NCBI GenBank assembly: GCA_030610915.1
Contig: JAUWQS010000007.1
Location: forward strand, 1-15,422
DNA length: 15,422 nt
Direction of reading: 5' to 3'
DNA from: Pseudomonadota bacterium
GTDB taxonomy: Bacteria; Desulfobacterota; Syntrophia; Syntrophales; JADFWA01
Shown here in pieces: positions 1-6,696 of the stretch. Made by a program: the position numbers and the translations under genes. The first letter of the stretch is position 1, and every line of letters begins with the position of its first letter. A model generated the notes under the pieces. It was not told where the DNA came from, did not search any database, and worked only from the letters and a program-made list of their open reading frames with translations.

Positions 1-192
1 GGTGAAACCTCGATTTGACGACGCACAGGATGAGCAACCCTGAATGGAAGAAGATGAAAAGACTGACAATATCTTTTTAACACCACTGCTTCCACAGATC
101 GGGCATTTTAAGTCCTTGTCATCGTCACTTATAGAGCGCACCGATTCAAATGTAGTGTTACATTTGCTGCACTCATACTCATAAATTGGCAT
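1..192 (-). CDS. FmdB-type zinc-ribbon protein (partial, 3' end cut by window edge)
   Basis: The reverse strand is open from an ATG at 192 to the window edge (64 codons, no stop reached). The product begins MPIYEYEC and carries two Cys pairs, C8-x2-C11 and C30-x2-C33 (KCPICGS), the pattern of the FmdB/CxxC_CXXC_SSSS regulatory zinc ribbon. A Ser-rich stretch and a further Cys pair (C53, C56) follow, as is common in these short proteins. A strong Shine-Dalgarno (GGAGGA, 201-206 reversed) lies between this ATG and the stop of the upstream gene, only 14 nt away, so it is probably the third gene of the trxB-like operon. The biochemical role of the family is poorly known; regulation by metal binding is presumed. 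Identification rests on the N-terminal signature and the Cys spacing. Confidence 0.85.
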   Translation of the reverse strand, partial: MPIYEYECSKCNTTFESVRSISDDDKDLKCPICGSSGVKKILSVFSSSSIQGCSSCASSNRGFT

Positions 193-206
193 ATTCCCAT
201 TCCTCC

Positions 207-449
207 TTACACTGGACAGGCATTTGAAAACGCAACATTAAGAACAAGCATTCCCTTTTTAGATAATTCCTCGAAAATCTCTGTGACGGCATCAAATACC
301 TCTTTCCTTTCACCTATTAAAACGGTGCTCATTAAGCCTTTTTGTATAATGATATCATATTCCTCAATAATTCTCCAAGCCTCTTCTATAGCAGGTGAAA
401 GCCTTTCCTGTTTTAGAGGATAGAGACTAATCTGAGCTGAAATCTCCAT
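207..449 (-). CDS. YkoF/MTH1187-like thiamine (HMP)-binding protein
   Basis: An 80-residue single-domain protein whose pattern (ISAQISLYPL at the N-terminus, a long helix, then KGLMSTVLIGE and a final SNACP) matches the small YkoF-like / Thiamine_BP (former DUF77) family. These are ferredoxin-fold cytosolic proteins that bind thiamine or hydroxymethylpyrimidine and are usually of unknown physiological role. The ATG at 449 lies 23 bp inside the 3' end of the thioredoxin-reductase-like gene, with a purine-rich GGGGGAGA just upstream, so translation is likely coupled to it. The FmdB-type gene follows after 14 bp. Length is normal for the single-domain form. Ligand binding is inferred from family resemblance only; no riboswitch or thiamine biosynthesis gene is visible nearby. 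Confidence 0.75.
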   Translation of the reverse strand: MEISAQISLYPLKQERLSPAIEEAWRIIEEYDIIIQKGLMSTVLIGERKEVFDAVTEIFEELSKKGMLVLNVAFSNACPV

Positions 450-1443
450 AGGTCTCCCCCTTTAATGCCTCCACATACAACTGAGCGGAGAATGCGGCCG
501 TTGCCCCATCGCCGCAGGCTGTCACTATCTGTCGGAGCAGTTTTTTGATGCAGTCACCGCAGGAAAATATACTCCTCTCCGATGTCATCATATTACTGTC
601 CGCCAGAATATATCCGTTATTATCAAGTTCTACAATGCCACGAACAACTTCAGTGTTCGGCTTTAGACCAATGAATAAGAAGATGCCGTCTGCCTGAATC
701 ACCCTGTAATCATCGGGTGTCTTCACATTTCTTATCTTCACGCCCGTGACAAAATCATCTCCGAGTATGGCCTCCGGCGCTGAGTTCCAGGCAAAGTCTA
801 TCTTATTGTTTGCGAAGACCATTTTCCTCAAAATACCTGTCGCTCGCAGGCGATCCCTGCGATGGACAATGGTAACCTTCCCGGCAAATTTGGTAAGATA
901 AATGGCCTCCTTAACCGCCGCATCACCGCCTCCAATAACCACAACATCTCTATTTTTATAAAAAGGTGCGTCGCAGGTGGCACAGAATGATACACCTTTG
1001 CCTAAGAATGTCTCCTCACCGGGGATGCCCAGCTTTTGCCAGGATGCGCCAGTGGCAATAATAATGGAAAGAGCATAATATGTGTTGCAGTTTGTTCTTA
1101 TTTCCCACCCGTCAACAGTCCGATTCTCGATTTTATTCAGGGCAGGATCACTCAACTGTACCTTTATAATGGATATTACATCTTCTGATCTGGTCGGGAG
1201 ACCGAACCCGCTTGCCTGCCTTTTGAATCTGTCGTGGAGTTCAAGGCCGCTTACCGGTTCGGGAATACCCGGATAATTTTCCACAAGATCGGTAATAGTA
1301 ACCTGACTCAATGTTAAACTACCCTCGATCAATAACACTTTTAACATTGCCCTTGATGCATATTGACCCGCAGTAAAACCAGCCGGTCCACCGCCGATTA
1401 TAATTATGTCATAAACATCCTCAGGAATTTGTCTGCTTTTCAT
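427..1443 (-). CDS. trxB: Thioredoxin reductase-like FAD/NAD(P)H disulfide oxidoreductase
   Basis: A 338-residue flavoprotein with the low-molecular-weight thioredoxin reductase layout. It shows an N-terminal FAD-binding Rossmann motif (GGGPAG, residues 17-22), the redox-active CATC pair (C154, C157), a second dinucleotide motif GGGDAA (171-176), HRRDRLRA (194-201) typical of NADPH binding, and a C-terminal FAD motif with GD at 296-297 followed by LRQIVTACGDGA. It transfers electrons from NAD(P)H to thioredoxin or a related dithiol protein in the cytoplasm. CATC is followed by DAPF rather than the common DGFF/DGAF, and extra Cys residues sit in the C-terminal FAD motif (C295, C298, C310), so the partner may not be classical thioredoxin. 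ATG at 1443 is preceded by GAGGTG. It is the first gene of a likely three-gene unit; a palindromic repeat occupies its upstream spacer. Confidence 0.88.
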   Translation of the reverse strand: MKSRQIPEDVYDIIIIGGGPAGFTAGQYASRAMLKVLLIEGSLTLSQVTITDLVENYPGIPEPVSGLELHDRFKRQASGFGLPTRSEDVISIIKVQLSDPALNKIENRTVDGWEIRTNCNTYYALSIIIATGASWQKLGIPGEETFLGKGVSFCATCDAPFYKNRDVVVIGGGDAAVKEAIYLTKFAGKVTIVHRRDRLRATGILRKMVFANNKIDFAWNSAPEAILGDDFVTGVKIRNVKTPDDYRVIQADGIFLFIGLKPNTEVVRGIVELDNNGYILADSNMMTSERSIFSCGDCIKKLLRQIVTACGDGATAAFSAQLYVEALKGETYGDFSSD

Positions 1444-1463
1444 TAATTTTCACCTCTATCTTC

Positions 1464-1585
1464 GTAGCTTCTCAATAAATTAGGAGAGGGGAGGTTTTAA
1501 CCTCCCGATATGGGCGACTAAAGCCTGCCTGTGCGTCTCCGCACGCAGACAAGGTCGCCCCTACTCGAACTTATTGAGATATTAC
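1464..1585. repeat. Palindromic intergenic element R1 (122 bp) with GTARCTTCTCAATAA-type ends
   Basis: Fills the trxB-priA spacer. The left end reads GTAGCTTCTCAATAAATT; the right end read inward on the other strand is GTAATATCTCAATAAGTT, giving imperfect terminal inverted repeats. Nested inside are a perfect hairpin (GGGAGG/CCTCCC around 1489-1506), GGGCGAC (1512-1518) pairing with GTCGCCC (1554-1560), and a small stem GTGCG-TCTC-CGCAC (1531-1544). The left-end 20-mer is nearly identical to the right end of the element at 9281-9510. It lies 21 bp upstream of the trxB ATG and 40 bp beyond the priA stop, so the transcribed RNA would fold strongly between the two genes. No target duplication is evident. 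Confidence 0.7.
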
Positions 1586-1625
1586 CCTTGACCTTGCAAA
1601 AAATTTCTCATTCTCAGACAGCCTC

Positions 1626-4055
1626 CTACATGAAATTGACCGGATCCACATCCACCTTGATATCGAAGCTATCTCTCCTCGTCTCCCAGAGTATATTCCC
1701 GGCAAGGGTATGGAGCGCTTTTATATCCTTTCCCTTCAGGAGGATATGCCACCTGTATCTCCCTTTAATTTTGGCGATGGGGGCCTCTGCCGGGCCTATA
1801 ACCCCCACTTTTCCTCCTATTGCTTCATCCAGAGAAAACTTTCTGGCAAGAACTCCTATACTTCTGGCCTTTTCTGCCACTCTGTCTTTTTTTATGCCGG
1901 ATATACGCAGGTTCACCATCCGGAAAAACGGCGGATAACCAAGCTCCCTGCGAAGCGCTATTTCATCTCCATAAAATCCCTGATAGTCATGCTTCCTTGC
2001 CCGCTTGATGGCATAATATCCCGGGTTGAAGGTCTGCACGACAACCCTGCCTGGCGAATCCCCCCTTCCGCTTCTTCCCGAGACCTGGGTTATGATCTGG
2101 AATGTCCTTTCCGCCGCCCTGAAATCAGGAATATTAAGGGACATATCGGCAGATACCACGCCGACAAGAGTAATGTTGGGGAAATCATGTCCCTTCGTAA
2201 TCATCTGGGTACCTATGAGTATGTCGATATCCCCTGTGTCCAGGGCCTTGAGCAATTTTTCATATACCCCCTTTTTTGCGGTGGTGTCACTGTCCATCCG
2301 CTCCACTCTGGCCCGGGGAAAGAGCCTTGAAACCTCTTTTTCCACTCTTTCCGTCCCAACGCCATAATTCCTTATTCTTCTTCCACCACACTCGGGACAA
2401 ATTGACGGAAGATTTATATTGTAATCACAATAATGGCATCTGAGAGTCCCGCCATCTGCATGGTAGGTCATTGAAATGGAACAGTTCAGACACTTGAATA
2501 CATAACCGCAGTCAAGGCAGCACAAAAAGGTATTGAACCCCCGTCTGTTCAAAAAGAGAAGTGATTGTTTCCCGCTTTCAAGGGTATCCCTGATTGAAGA
2601 CTTCAGAAGCCGGGAGAAGATCGGAGGGTTCCCCCGTTCGTCTTTTTCTTCCCTCATATCGATTATATCAACCTGTGGAAGGGGCTTATTCCCCACCCTT
2701 ACAGGCAGAGACAGATATCTGTACCGTTTTTCTTTTGCATTGTGATAAGTCTGAATTCCCGGCGTGGCTGAACCTAACACAACAGCCGCCGAATTCAGTT
2801 TCGCCCTTACTACCGCCAGGTCACGAGCATTATATTGAACACGATCATCCTGTTTGTAGGATGTGCTGTGCTCCTCATCAACTATTATTAATCTCAAATT
2901 CCTTACAGGCGCAAATATTGCCGACCTGGCGCCTACAACAATCCTTGTCTCGCCACTTTGTATCTTCCTCCACTGGTCATATCTTGCTCTCTTCGAAATT
3001 CCGCTGTGGAGAACGGCTATTTCATTATCTTCTAACCTCCTGTTAAACCTGCTCAACAATTGCGGCGTAAGTGCTATCTCGGGGACAAGGAAAATGGCGC
3101 TCCCATTTAGTCTGAGAACCTCTTTTATGGCATCGATGTAGACTTCCGTTTTCCCGCTGCCGGTAATACCATGAAGGAGATAGGGTGAGAACTTTTCAGA
3201 TAAAATACCACGGATAATTTCTGTCGCTGCGGCCTGCTGCTCTTTGTTGAGGATAAACTCTGTGTCATCTTCTCCTATATCGGGACCATGCGGAGGACGC
3301 CGGGAAACCTCTCTTTCAAAGATACTGACGACCCCTTTCTTTTCCAGGCTGCGGATAATAGATGAGACACTTTTGAATTCTCGACGCAGAGAGGAAATTG
3401 AACTCTCGCTGTGCCTGCTGAGGAAATCGACAATCCTCTTCTGTTTCTCCGTCAACCTCAAATCAGATTCATCGTAGCGATTTAGGGTCAACAGCTTTTC
3501 CGTCTTTGTTTTTATGGAGGGTTTTTTGAGCCTCTCTTCCAGCGTTATAAGTTCTATCTTATGAAGTGTCTTCAGGTCACGATATATCTGTTTGGCGCCT
3601 ACCGCCTTTTTAAGCCTGGCTGCAGGCAGTCCCTCCGGGTGGTTTTCTAATACATCAATTATTCTCCTCTGAACCGGAGACAGGTTATTTGCCACAGTGT
3701 CTTTTACGTTAACCCCTGCGGGCGCTGCCCACATGCAGCTTTCTATATCTATTCCCCCGGGGAGAATATTTCCAAGCAATGCTCCGGGGTAGTGTATGTA
3801 GTAGTCGGATGTCCATTTGTAAAATCTGAGATCATCTTCGTTAAAGAGCGGCGCCATATCCAGTACCTCTATTATGTCTCTTGTCTCCTCCCTGTCGGCC
3901 ACCTCGGGCGATCCCAGTATATAGCCGGTCATTTTCCTGTTTCCCAGCGGGACAAGTGCCCGCTTACCCACGGCAATTTCCTGTTCAAGCTCTGACGGGA
4001 CAGAATATGTGAAGGTCTTTTCAGAGGGTATATTTATAGCGACACTGACAAGCAT
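1626..4055 (-). CDS. priA: Primosomal replication restart helicase PriA
   Basis: An 809-residue superfamily 2 3'->5' DNA helicase that reloads the replisome at stalled forks. It has an N-terminal 3'-DNA-binding domain (about 1-105, with the characteristic KRALVPLGNR), a winged-helix-like linker, the helicase core with Walker A GITGSGKT (296-303) and DEEH box (393-396), and an inserted zinc-binding region with eight usable Cys (C513, C516, C522, C525, C540, C543, C553, C556). The C-terminal helicase lobe contains GTQMITKGHDFP and VSGRSGRG (658-665), and a typical PriA C-terminal domain follows. The linker between the DNA-binding and helicase domains is longer than in E. coli (732 aa), accounting for the extra length. 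ATG at 4055; AAGGAA lies just upstream and overlaps the end of a small open frame (4059-4169). The next gene downstream is the trxB-like gene across a palindromic repeat. Confidence 0.96.
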   Translation of the reverse strand: MLVSVAINIPSEKTFTYSVPSELEQEIAVGKRALVPLGNRKMTGYILGSPEVADREETRDIIEVLDMAPLFNEDDLRFYKWTSDYYIHYPGALLGNILPGGIDIESCMWAAPAGVNVKDTVANNLSPVQRRIIDVLENHPEGLPAARLKKAVGAKQIYRDLKTLHKIELITLEERLKKPSIKTKTEKLLTLNRYDESDLRLTEKQKRIVDFLSRHSESSISSLRREFKSVSSIIRSLEKKGVVSIFEREVSRRPPHGPDIGEDDTEFILNKEQQAAATEIIRGILSEKFSPYLLHGITGSGKTEVYIDAIKEVLRLNGSAIFLVPEIALTPQLLSRFNRRLEDNEIAVLHSGISKRARYDQWRKIQSGETRIVVGARSAIFAPVRNLRLIIVDEEHSTSYKQDDRVQYNARDLAVVRAKLNSAAVVLGSATPGIQTYHNAKEKRYRYLSLPVRVGNKPLPQVDIIDMREEKDERGNPPIFSRLLKSSIRDTLESGKQSLLFLNRRGFNTFLCCLDCGYVFKCLNCSISMTYHADGGTLRCHYCDYNINLPSICPECGGRRIRNYGVGTERVEKEVSRLFPRARVERMDSDTTAKKGVYEKLLKALDTGDIDILIGTQMITKGHDFPNITLVGVVSADMSLNIPDFRAAERTFQIITQVSGRSGRGDSPGRVVVQTFNPGYYAIKRARKHDYQGFYGDEIALRRELGYPPFFRMVNLRISGIKKDRVAEKARSIGVLARKFSLDEAIGGKVGVIGPAEAPIAKIKGRYRWHILLKGKDIKALHTLAGNILWETRRDSFDIKVDVDPVNFM

Positions 4056-4058
4056 CTG

Positions 4059-4169
4059 TTATTCCTTCACATCCAGGAAATTCTTCAGTCCGGGATAGAA
4101 ACTTTTCTCTTCGGGTATCTTAAAGAATCTGTCCGATATCTTCTTATTTATCCGATATCTTCTTATTTA
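4059..4169 (-). pseudogene. Possible gene remnant immediately upstream of priA
   Basis: Between two stop codons there is a 36-codon open frame with no ATG, whose last 25 or so residues (ending FLDVKE, stop TAA 3 nt before the priA ATG) have a protein-like composition (DRFFKIPEE..., YPGLKNF). Its 5' part is a perfect 19-bp tandem duplication (4132-4150 and 4151-4169). Removing one copy shifts the frame but does not restore a start. It may be the tail of a gene once coupled to priA, or only a chance open frame. No function can be assigned. Confidence 0.25.
4132..4169. repeat. Perfect 19-bp tandem duplication
   Basis: Two exact head-to-tail copies of a 19-bp unit beginning TCCGATATC (4132-4150, 4151-4169). 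They lie 77-114 bp upstream of priA. Because 19 is not a multiple of three, the duplication shifts any frame running through it. It looks like a recent slippage event. Confidence 0.9.
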
Positions 4170-4261
4170 AAGGTTAGTGAGAACTTTTTCTCGGGGAGTT
4201 ATGTGATTAGTTGTATTTCGGAAGGAATTGTACATTCAAAAGTTGACATAGCGCCTAAACC

Positions 4262-4416
4262 TTAACTACTCAGGCGAGTAGGCTGAAGACTGCTTAGGAA
4301 AAGCGGGAATACGGCGCACTTTGAAACCATGTTTGGCGCGCGAATCGGCTGTTTCTACGCCAAAGTACGGCAATCGTGCTCTTCGGCCCCTTCAGCCTGA
4401 CTACGTGAATAGTCAC
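4262..4416. repeat. Intergenic element R2 (155 bp), ends TTAACTACTCA / GTGACTATTCA
   Basis: Lies in the 393-bp spacer between the priA start and the end of the dksA-like gene. Both ends read inward as TRACTAYTCA followed by a nearby AGGCTGAAG (4280-4288 on the left; reversed at 4391-4399 on the right), giving imperfect terminal inverted repeats around a GC-rich interior (GGCGCACTTTGAAACC near 4313). The right-end 28 bp recur inverted, with one mismatch, at 5037-5064 on the other side of the dksA-like gene. The rest of the spacer (4170-4261) shows nothing I can name. Confidence 0.65.
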
Positions 4417-4437
4417 AGGCGTTGGAACGAAGGAAAT

Positions 4438-4464
4438 GCTGAAAACCCCTATTGGCCTTTCAGC
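4438..4464 (-). terminator. Possible weak stem-loop over the dksA-like stop codon
   Basis: GCTGAAA (4438-4444) pairs with TTTCAGC (4458-4464) across a 13-nt loop that includes the TAG stop of the dksA-like gene. The stem is only 7 bp and no run of U follows, so intrinsic termination is doubtful. Confidence 0.2.
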
Positions 4465-4811
4465 TTTTCAAGTCTTTCCTGTTTTGTTTTACAATCTATA
4501 CAAAGGGTGGTCACAGGTCTTGCTATTAACCTTTCCTCGGATATCAGCCCTCCGCATACTTCACATATACCAAACGTTCCTTCATCGATACGCTTGATAG
4601 CTTCCTGCAACTTCACGATCAACTTTCTTTCCCTGTCCCGGATTCGAAGCTCAAAATTTCTTTCAGATTCCAATGTTGCCCTGTCGGTCATATCAGGAAA
4701 GCTCTCTTTCCCATCGTTCATATCTGAAACGGTTTTCTCGGCTTCGTTTAACAGGTCTTCAACTGCCTGGGTCAGACGCCCTCTAAAATATTCAAGCCTC
4801 TCAGGTTTCAT
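4449..4811 (-). CDS. DksA/TraR-family zinc-finger transcription regulator
   Basis: A 120-residue DksA-like protein, shorter than E. coli DksA (151 aa) mainly at the N-terminus. The coiled-coil region (about 1-75) ends at the tip motif DMTDRA (D40, D43, A45), equivalent to the DxxDxA tip through which DksA acts in the RNA polymerase secondary channel. It is followed by ELRIRDRERKLI and a C4 zinc finger (C83-x2-C86, C104-x2-C107, with CIDCKT). Presence of the tip acids suggests genuine DksA-like activity with ppGpp in stringent control rather than a tip-less TraR relative, though whether it replaces or supplements a longer DksA cannot be told here. ATG at 4811 has AGAGGTGG upstream at a rather long spacing. 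The gene is bracketed by repeat elements carrying a 28-bp inverted pair. Confidence 0.88.
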   Translation of the reverse strand: MKPERLEYFRGRLTQAVEDLLNEAEKTVSDMNDGKESFPDMTDRATLESERNFELRIRDRERKLIVKLQEAIKRIDEGTFGICEVCGGLISEERLIARPVTTLCIDCKTKQERLEKLKGQ

Positions 4812-4858
4812 TTGTCAACCAATCCACCTCTTAATATAAATTTCCAATAACCTTTTAA

Positions 4859-4903
4859 GACTATATAGTCAAATCATCTTTGTAAAGATAAAAATGATGA
4901 TTT
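4859..4903 (-). promoter_or_regulatory. Candidate promoter / inverted-repeat region upstream of dksA-like gene
   Basis: An AT-rich stretch 48-92 bp upstream of the ATG. On the minus strand TTTACA (4886-4881) and TATAGT (4865-4860) are separated by 15 bp, a slightly short sigma70-like pair. A perfect 12-bp palindrome GACTATATAGTC (4859-4870) overlaps the candidate -10, and AAATCATC (4871-4878) pairs with GATGATTT (4896-4903). The palindromes could be operators or simply AT-rich symmetry. Confidence 0.3.
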
Positions 4904-4966
4904 CGCAAAAAACATGACAACTAATCGGACAGATGGGCTGAGAGTGGAAGATTTACCGAAAAGAAT

Positions 4967-5008
4967 GAACATTGAACATCGAACGTCCAACATCGAATGT
5001 TGAAGGGG
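4967..5008. repeat. Heptad array GAACATY (6 units)
   Basis: Six consecutive 7-bp units at 4967, 4974, 4981, 4988, 4995 and 5002, variants of GAACATC (GAACATT, GAACGTC, CAACATC, GAATGTT, GAAGGGG). The array is also partly self-complementary (AACATT at 4968 against AATGTT at 4996), so it can fold as a hairpin. It lies in the 352-bp spacer between the dksA-like gene and the heptose adenylyltransferase gene. Confidence 0.8.
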
Positions 5009-5036
5009 AAAAGGTGAAGAAACAGCTTATTGGATG

Positions 5037-5190
5037 GTGACTACTCACGTAGTCAGGCTGAAGGTCAGTGGTCAGTGGTCAGTGGTCAGTGGTCAGAAAA
5101 TACTGTTCACTGTCCACTGTTCACTGTCCACTGTTCACTGTTCACTGTTTTTTTACCTTCTACCTACAACCTACCCACCTGAGCAGTTAC
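5037..5190. repeat. Element R3 (154 bp): heptad hairpin ending inside the heptose adenylyltransferase gene
   Basis: The left end is GTGACTACTCA (5037-5047), the right end read inward is GTAACTGCTCA (5190-5180). Inside are four full GGTCAGT heptads plus a partial one (5063-5096), a short AAAATA loop, then seven heptads ACTGTTC/ACTGTCC/ACTGTTT (5102-5150). The two arrays are nearly complementary, so the transcript would form a long imperfect hairpin followed on the minus strand by the downstream dksA-like gene. The right end lies within the last codons of the upstream minus-strand gene, so its C-terminal tail and stop codon come from the repeat. Confidence 0.75.
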
Positions 5191-5658
5191 CGCATTTCTC
5201 ACCTTTTCAATAATATTTGTCGTTGACACCCCTTCAATTTCCGGAACAATGACCACTCTACCCCCTCGCCTTCTTACCGATTCTCGTCCGACCACATCTT
5301 TCTCCGCCCAGTCTCCACCTTTTACGAGAATATCAGGTTTCAGATATTCAATCAGCTCAAGGGGTGTGCTCTGATCAAATACTGTCACGTAATCCACAGA
5401 TTCAAGGGACGCCACGACATCCGCCCTTTCATTCTCAGGAACCAGCGGCCTCTGTTCACCCTTGATGGCTCTCACAGATGAATCGCTGTTGAGGGCGACT
5501 ACCAGCACATCTCCCATTTTTTTAGCTTCCCTTAAATACCTTGTATGTCCAACATGAAGAATGTCGAAACAGCCATTGGTAAAGACGATACTTTCCCCAC
5601 GGTTCCTGTGCCTGTCAAGCCTTTCAGCCAGTTTTTCCTTTGAATAGACCTTATTCAT
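5164..5658 (-). CDS. rfaE2: D-glycero-beta-D-manno-heptose 1-phosphate adenylyltransferase (RfaE2/HldE C-terminal type)
   Basis: A 164-residue cytidylyltransferase-fold nucleotidyltransferase. FTNGCFDILHVGH (26-38) contains the HxGH nucleotide-binding motif, and LVKGGDW plus GVSTTNIIEKV match the RfaE2 / HldE C-terminal family, which converts heptose 1-phosphate and ATP into ADP-heptose for lipopolysaccharide inner core. It is the stand-alone form, so a separate kinase is needed. I choose ATG at 5658. A longer frame from GTG at 5697 is open, but its extra 13 residues (starting PERGFRSG) are encoded by a dispersed repeat also found at 8319 and are not family sequence. No clear Shine-Dalgarno precedes 5658; a repeat end starts only 4 bp upstream. 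The C-terminal AVTAQVGRL is encoded by the end of another repeat element. Confidence 0.9.
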   Translation of the reverse strand: MNKVYSKEKLAERLDRHRNRGESIVFTNGCFDILHVGHTRYLREAKKMGDVLVVALNSDSSVRAIKGEQRPLVPENERADVVASLESVDYVTVFDQSTPLELIEYLKPDILVKGGDWAEKDVVGRESVRRRGGRVVIVPEIEGVSTTNIIEKVRNAVTAQVGRL

Positions 5659-5670
5659 AACGTAACTATT

Positions 5671-5746
5671 GCCTGAACGAAAACCCCGTTCAGGCACGGT
5701 TTTGAGTTTTGGGTTTCGAGTTTTGAGTTAAAAAAAGAAAGCAATC
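5671..5746. repeat. Dispersed hairpin-plus-heptad repeat, copy A (76 bp)
   Basis: A perfect 9-bp stem GCCTGAACG (5671-5679) / CGTTCAGGC (5687-5695) with a 7-nt loop. It is followed by four heptads of the type TTGAGTT/TTGGGTT/TCGAGTT (5702-5729), seven A and GAAAGCAATC. Copy B at 8319-8401 is almost identical but one heptad longer. Confidence 0.9.
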
Positions 5747-5833
5747 TCAGCGAGTTTGAAATTTCTAAACAAAATTGAAAACCATATTTCGGGGTATTAG
5801 TTCAGGTATTAATTATTGAGGTATAGCGATCAA

Positions 5834-5882
5834 CCGTGAACAGTGAACAGTGTTCAGTGTTCAGTGTTCAGTGTTCAGTGTT
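5834..5882. repeat. Heptad array CAGTGTT (7 units)
   Basis: CCGTGAA, CAGTGAA and then five exact CAGTGTT units (5848-5882). The first two units are near-complements of the later ones, so the array has a short palindromic border (GTGAACAGTGTTCA). Confidence 0.9.
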
Positions 5883-5902
5883 GACAGCTTTTAACCGCTG
5901 AA

Positions 5903-5937
5903 CCGTGAACCGTGAACCGTGAACCGTGAAACGTGAA
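5903..5937. repeat. Heptad array CCGTGAA (5 units)
   Basis: Four exact CCGTGAA units (5903-5930) followed by ACGTGAA (5931-5937), preceded by an eight-base variant CCGCTGAA (5895-5902). It sits just before the comF stop-codon junction. Confidence 0.9.
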
Positions 5938-5958
5938 CCTGACAACCTAAGGTAGTTA

Positions 5959-6696
5959 CTAAAAAACTGCTCTGGCGAGAGTGAGAACCGCCACTTCCGC
6001 AACTCCACTCCGGATCAATACACGCGCACATTCCCTCACAGTGCTGCCGGTTGTATAAACATCATCTATTAGTATAACCCTTTCGCCCTTCACCCCTTCA
6101 CTATCCATTATCTTAAAGGCGCCCTTAACATTTGAACCCCGCTTCTTTCTGTCCAGATTGACCTGCGGTTCCGTATAAATCATTCTTTTGAGAATCGTAA
6201 AATCCAGACTTATAGAGTGTTCTCCTGCAATCTCTCTTGCCAGTACAACGGATTGATTGAAGCCTCGTTCCCTCAATCTCCTCGGATGAAGGGGGACGGG
6301 CACAATCAATGAGTAATCTTCTATGCTGAAAGAATCATATTCGTATTCAGCCATCAATTTCCCCAGGGTTTCACCCACAGCTATCTTCCCTTTATATTTA
6401 AACTGGTGGATGGCATCCCGAAGGGATGTCTCATATCTCCCTACAGACCTGGCAATGGAAAAATACTGCGGTAAGGATATACATTCACTGCAGAAATGAT
6501 CTGCGCCTCCGTAATCAATAAAGGGAAAGCCGCAACATGAACAGATCGGCGGTTTGATAAAGCTTATCCTTGAAAGGCACTTAGAGCAGAAGCAGCTTTT
6601 CCGGTTGCCGCTCAGCACAGCCCCGCACACCACACATATGCGGGGGAATACAGTATCGACAAGACCCATCAGGGCATCTTTAAATATCCACATCAA
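5959..6696 (-). CDS. comF: ComF-family phosphoribosyltransferase-like protein
   Basis: A 245-residue double-zinc-finger/PRTase protein of the ComF/GntX family. The N-terminal region has Cys pairs C21/C24, C37/C40, C52/C55 and C69/C72, the central part shows FKYKG and VPVPLHPRRLRERGFNQ (133-148), and the PRPP-loop ILIDDVYTTGST (208-219) is intact. Relatives act in DNA uptake during competence or in use of external DNA; the enzymatic substrate is unknown. ATG at 6696 overlaps the 3' end of rsfS by 17 bp, so the two are translationally coupled. A second Met follows directly. The TAG stop uses as its last base the first G of the GTAACTACC repeat end, with a TAA straight after. Confidence 0.9.
   Translation of the reverse strand: MMWIFKDALMGLVDTVFPRICVVCGAVLSGNRKSCFCSKCLSRISFIKPPICSCCGFPFIDYGGADHFCSECISLPQYFSIARSVGRYETSLRDAIHQFKYKGKIAVGETLGKLMAEYEYDSFSIEDYSLIVPVPLHPRRLRERGFNQSVVLAREIAGEHSISLDFTILKRMIYTEPQVNLDRKKRGSNVKGAFKIMDSEGVKGERVILIDDVYTTGSTVRECARVLIRSGVAEVAVLTLARAVF

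Larger units (their letters stand above)
5662..5959. repeat. Composite repeat region R4 filling the whole comF-rfaE2 spacer
   Basis: This 298-bp region starts with GTAACTATTGC, 4 bp from the rfaE2 ATG, and ends (read inward) with GTAACTACCTT at the comF stop codon; both are imperfect forms of the element end. It contains the hairpin plus T-rich heptads (5671-5746), an AT-rich middle (5747-5830) without recognisable structure, a CAGTGTT array (5834-5882) and a CCGTGAA array (5903-5937). No gene is visible in it. It may be several elements nested together. Confidence 0.6.

Noticed and set aside
1710..2330. Long plus-strand open frame of 206 codons opposite priA
   Set aside because: It lies entirely antisense to a clearly identified PriA reading frame and has no family signature; the same applies to the other plus-strand frames at 1531-3995.
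4321..4839. Plus-strand open frame of 172 codons over the dksA-like gene
   Set aside because: It begins in repeat R2 and is antisense to the DksA/TraR zinc-finger frame, which has intact motifs.
5063..5150. Short regular repeats that could suggest a CRISPR array
   Set aside because: The units are 7 bp and contiguous, with no unique spacers and no cas genes. They form heptad arrays in a palindrome.
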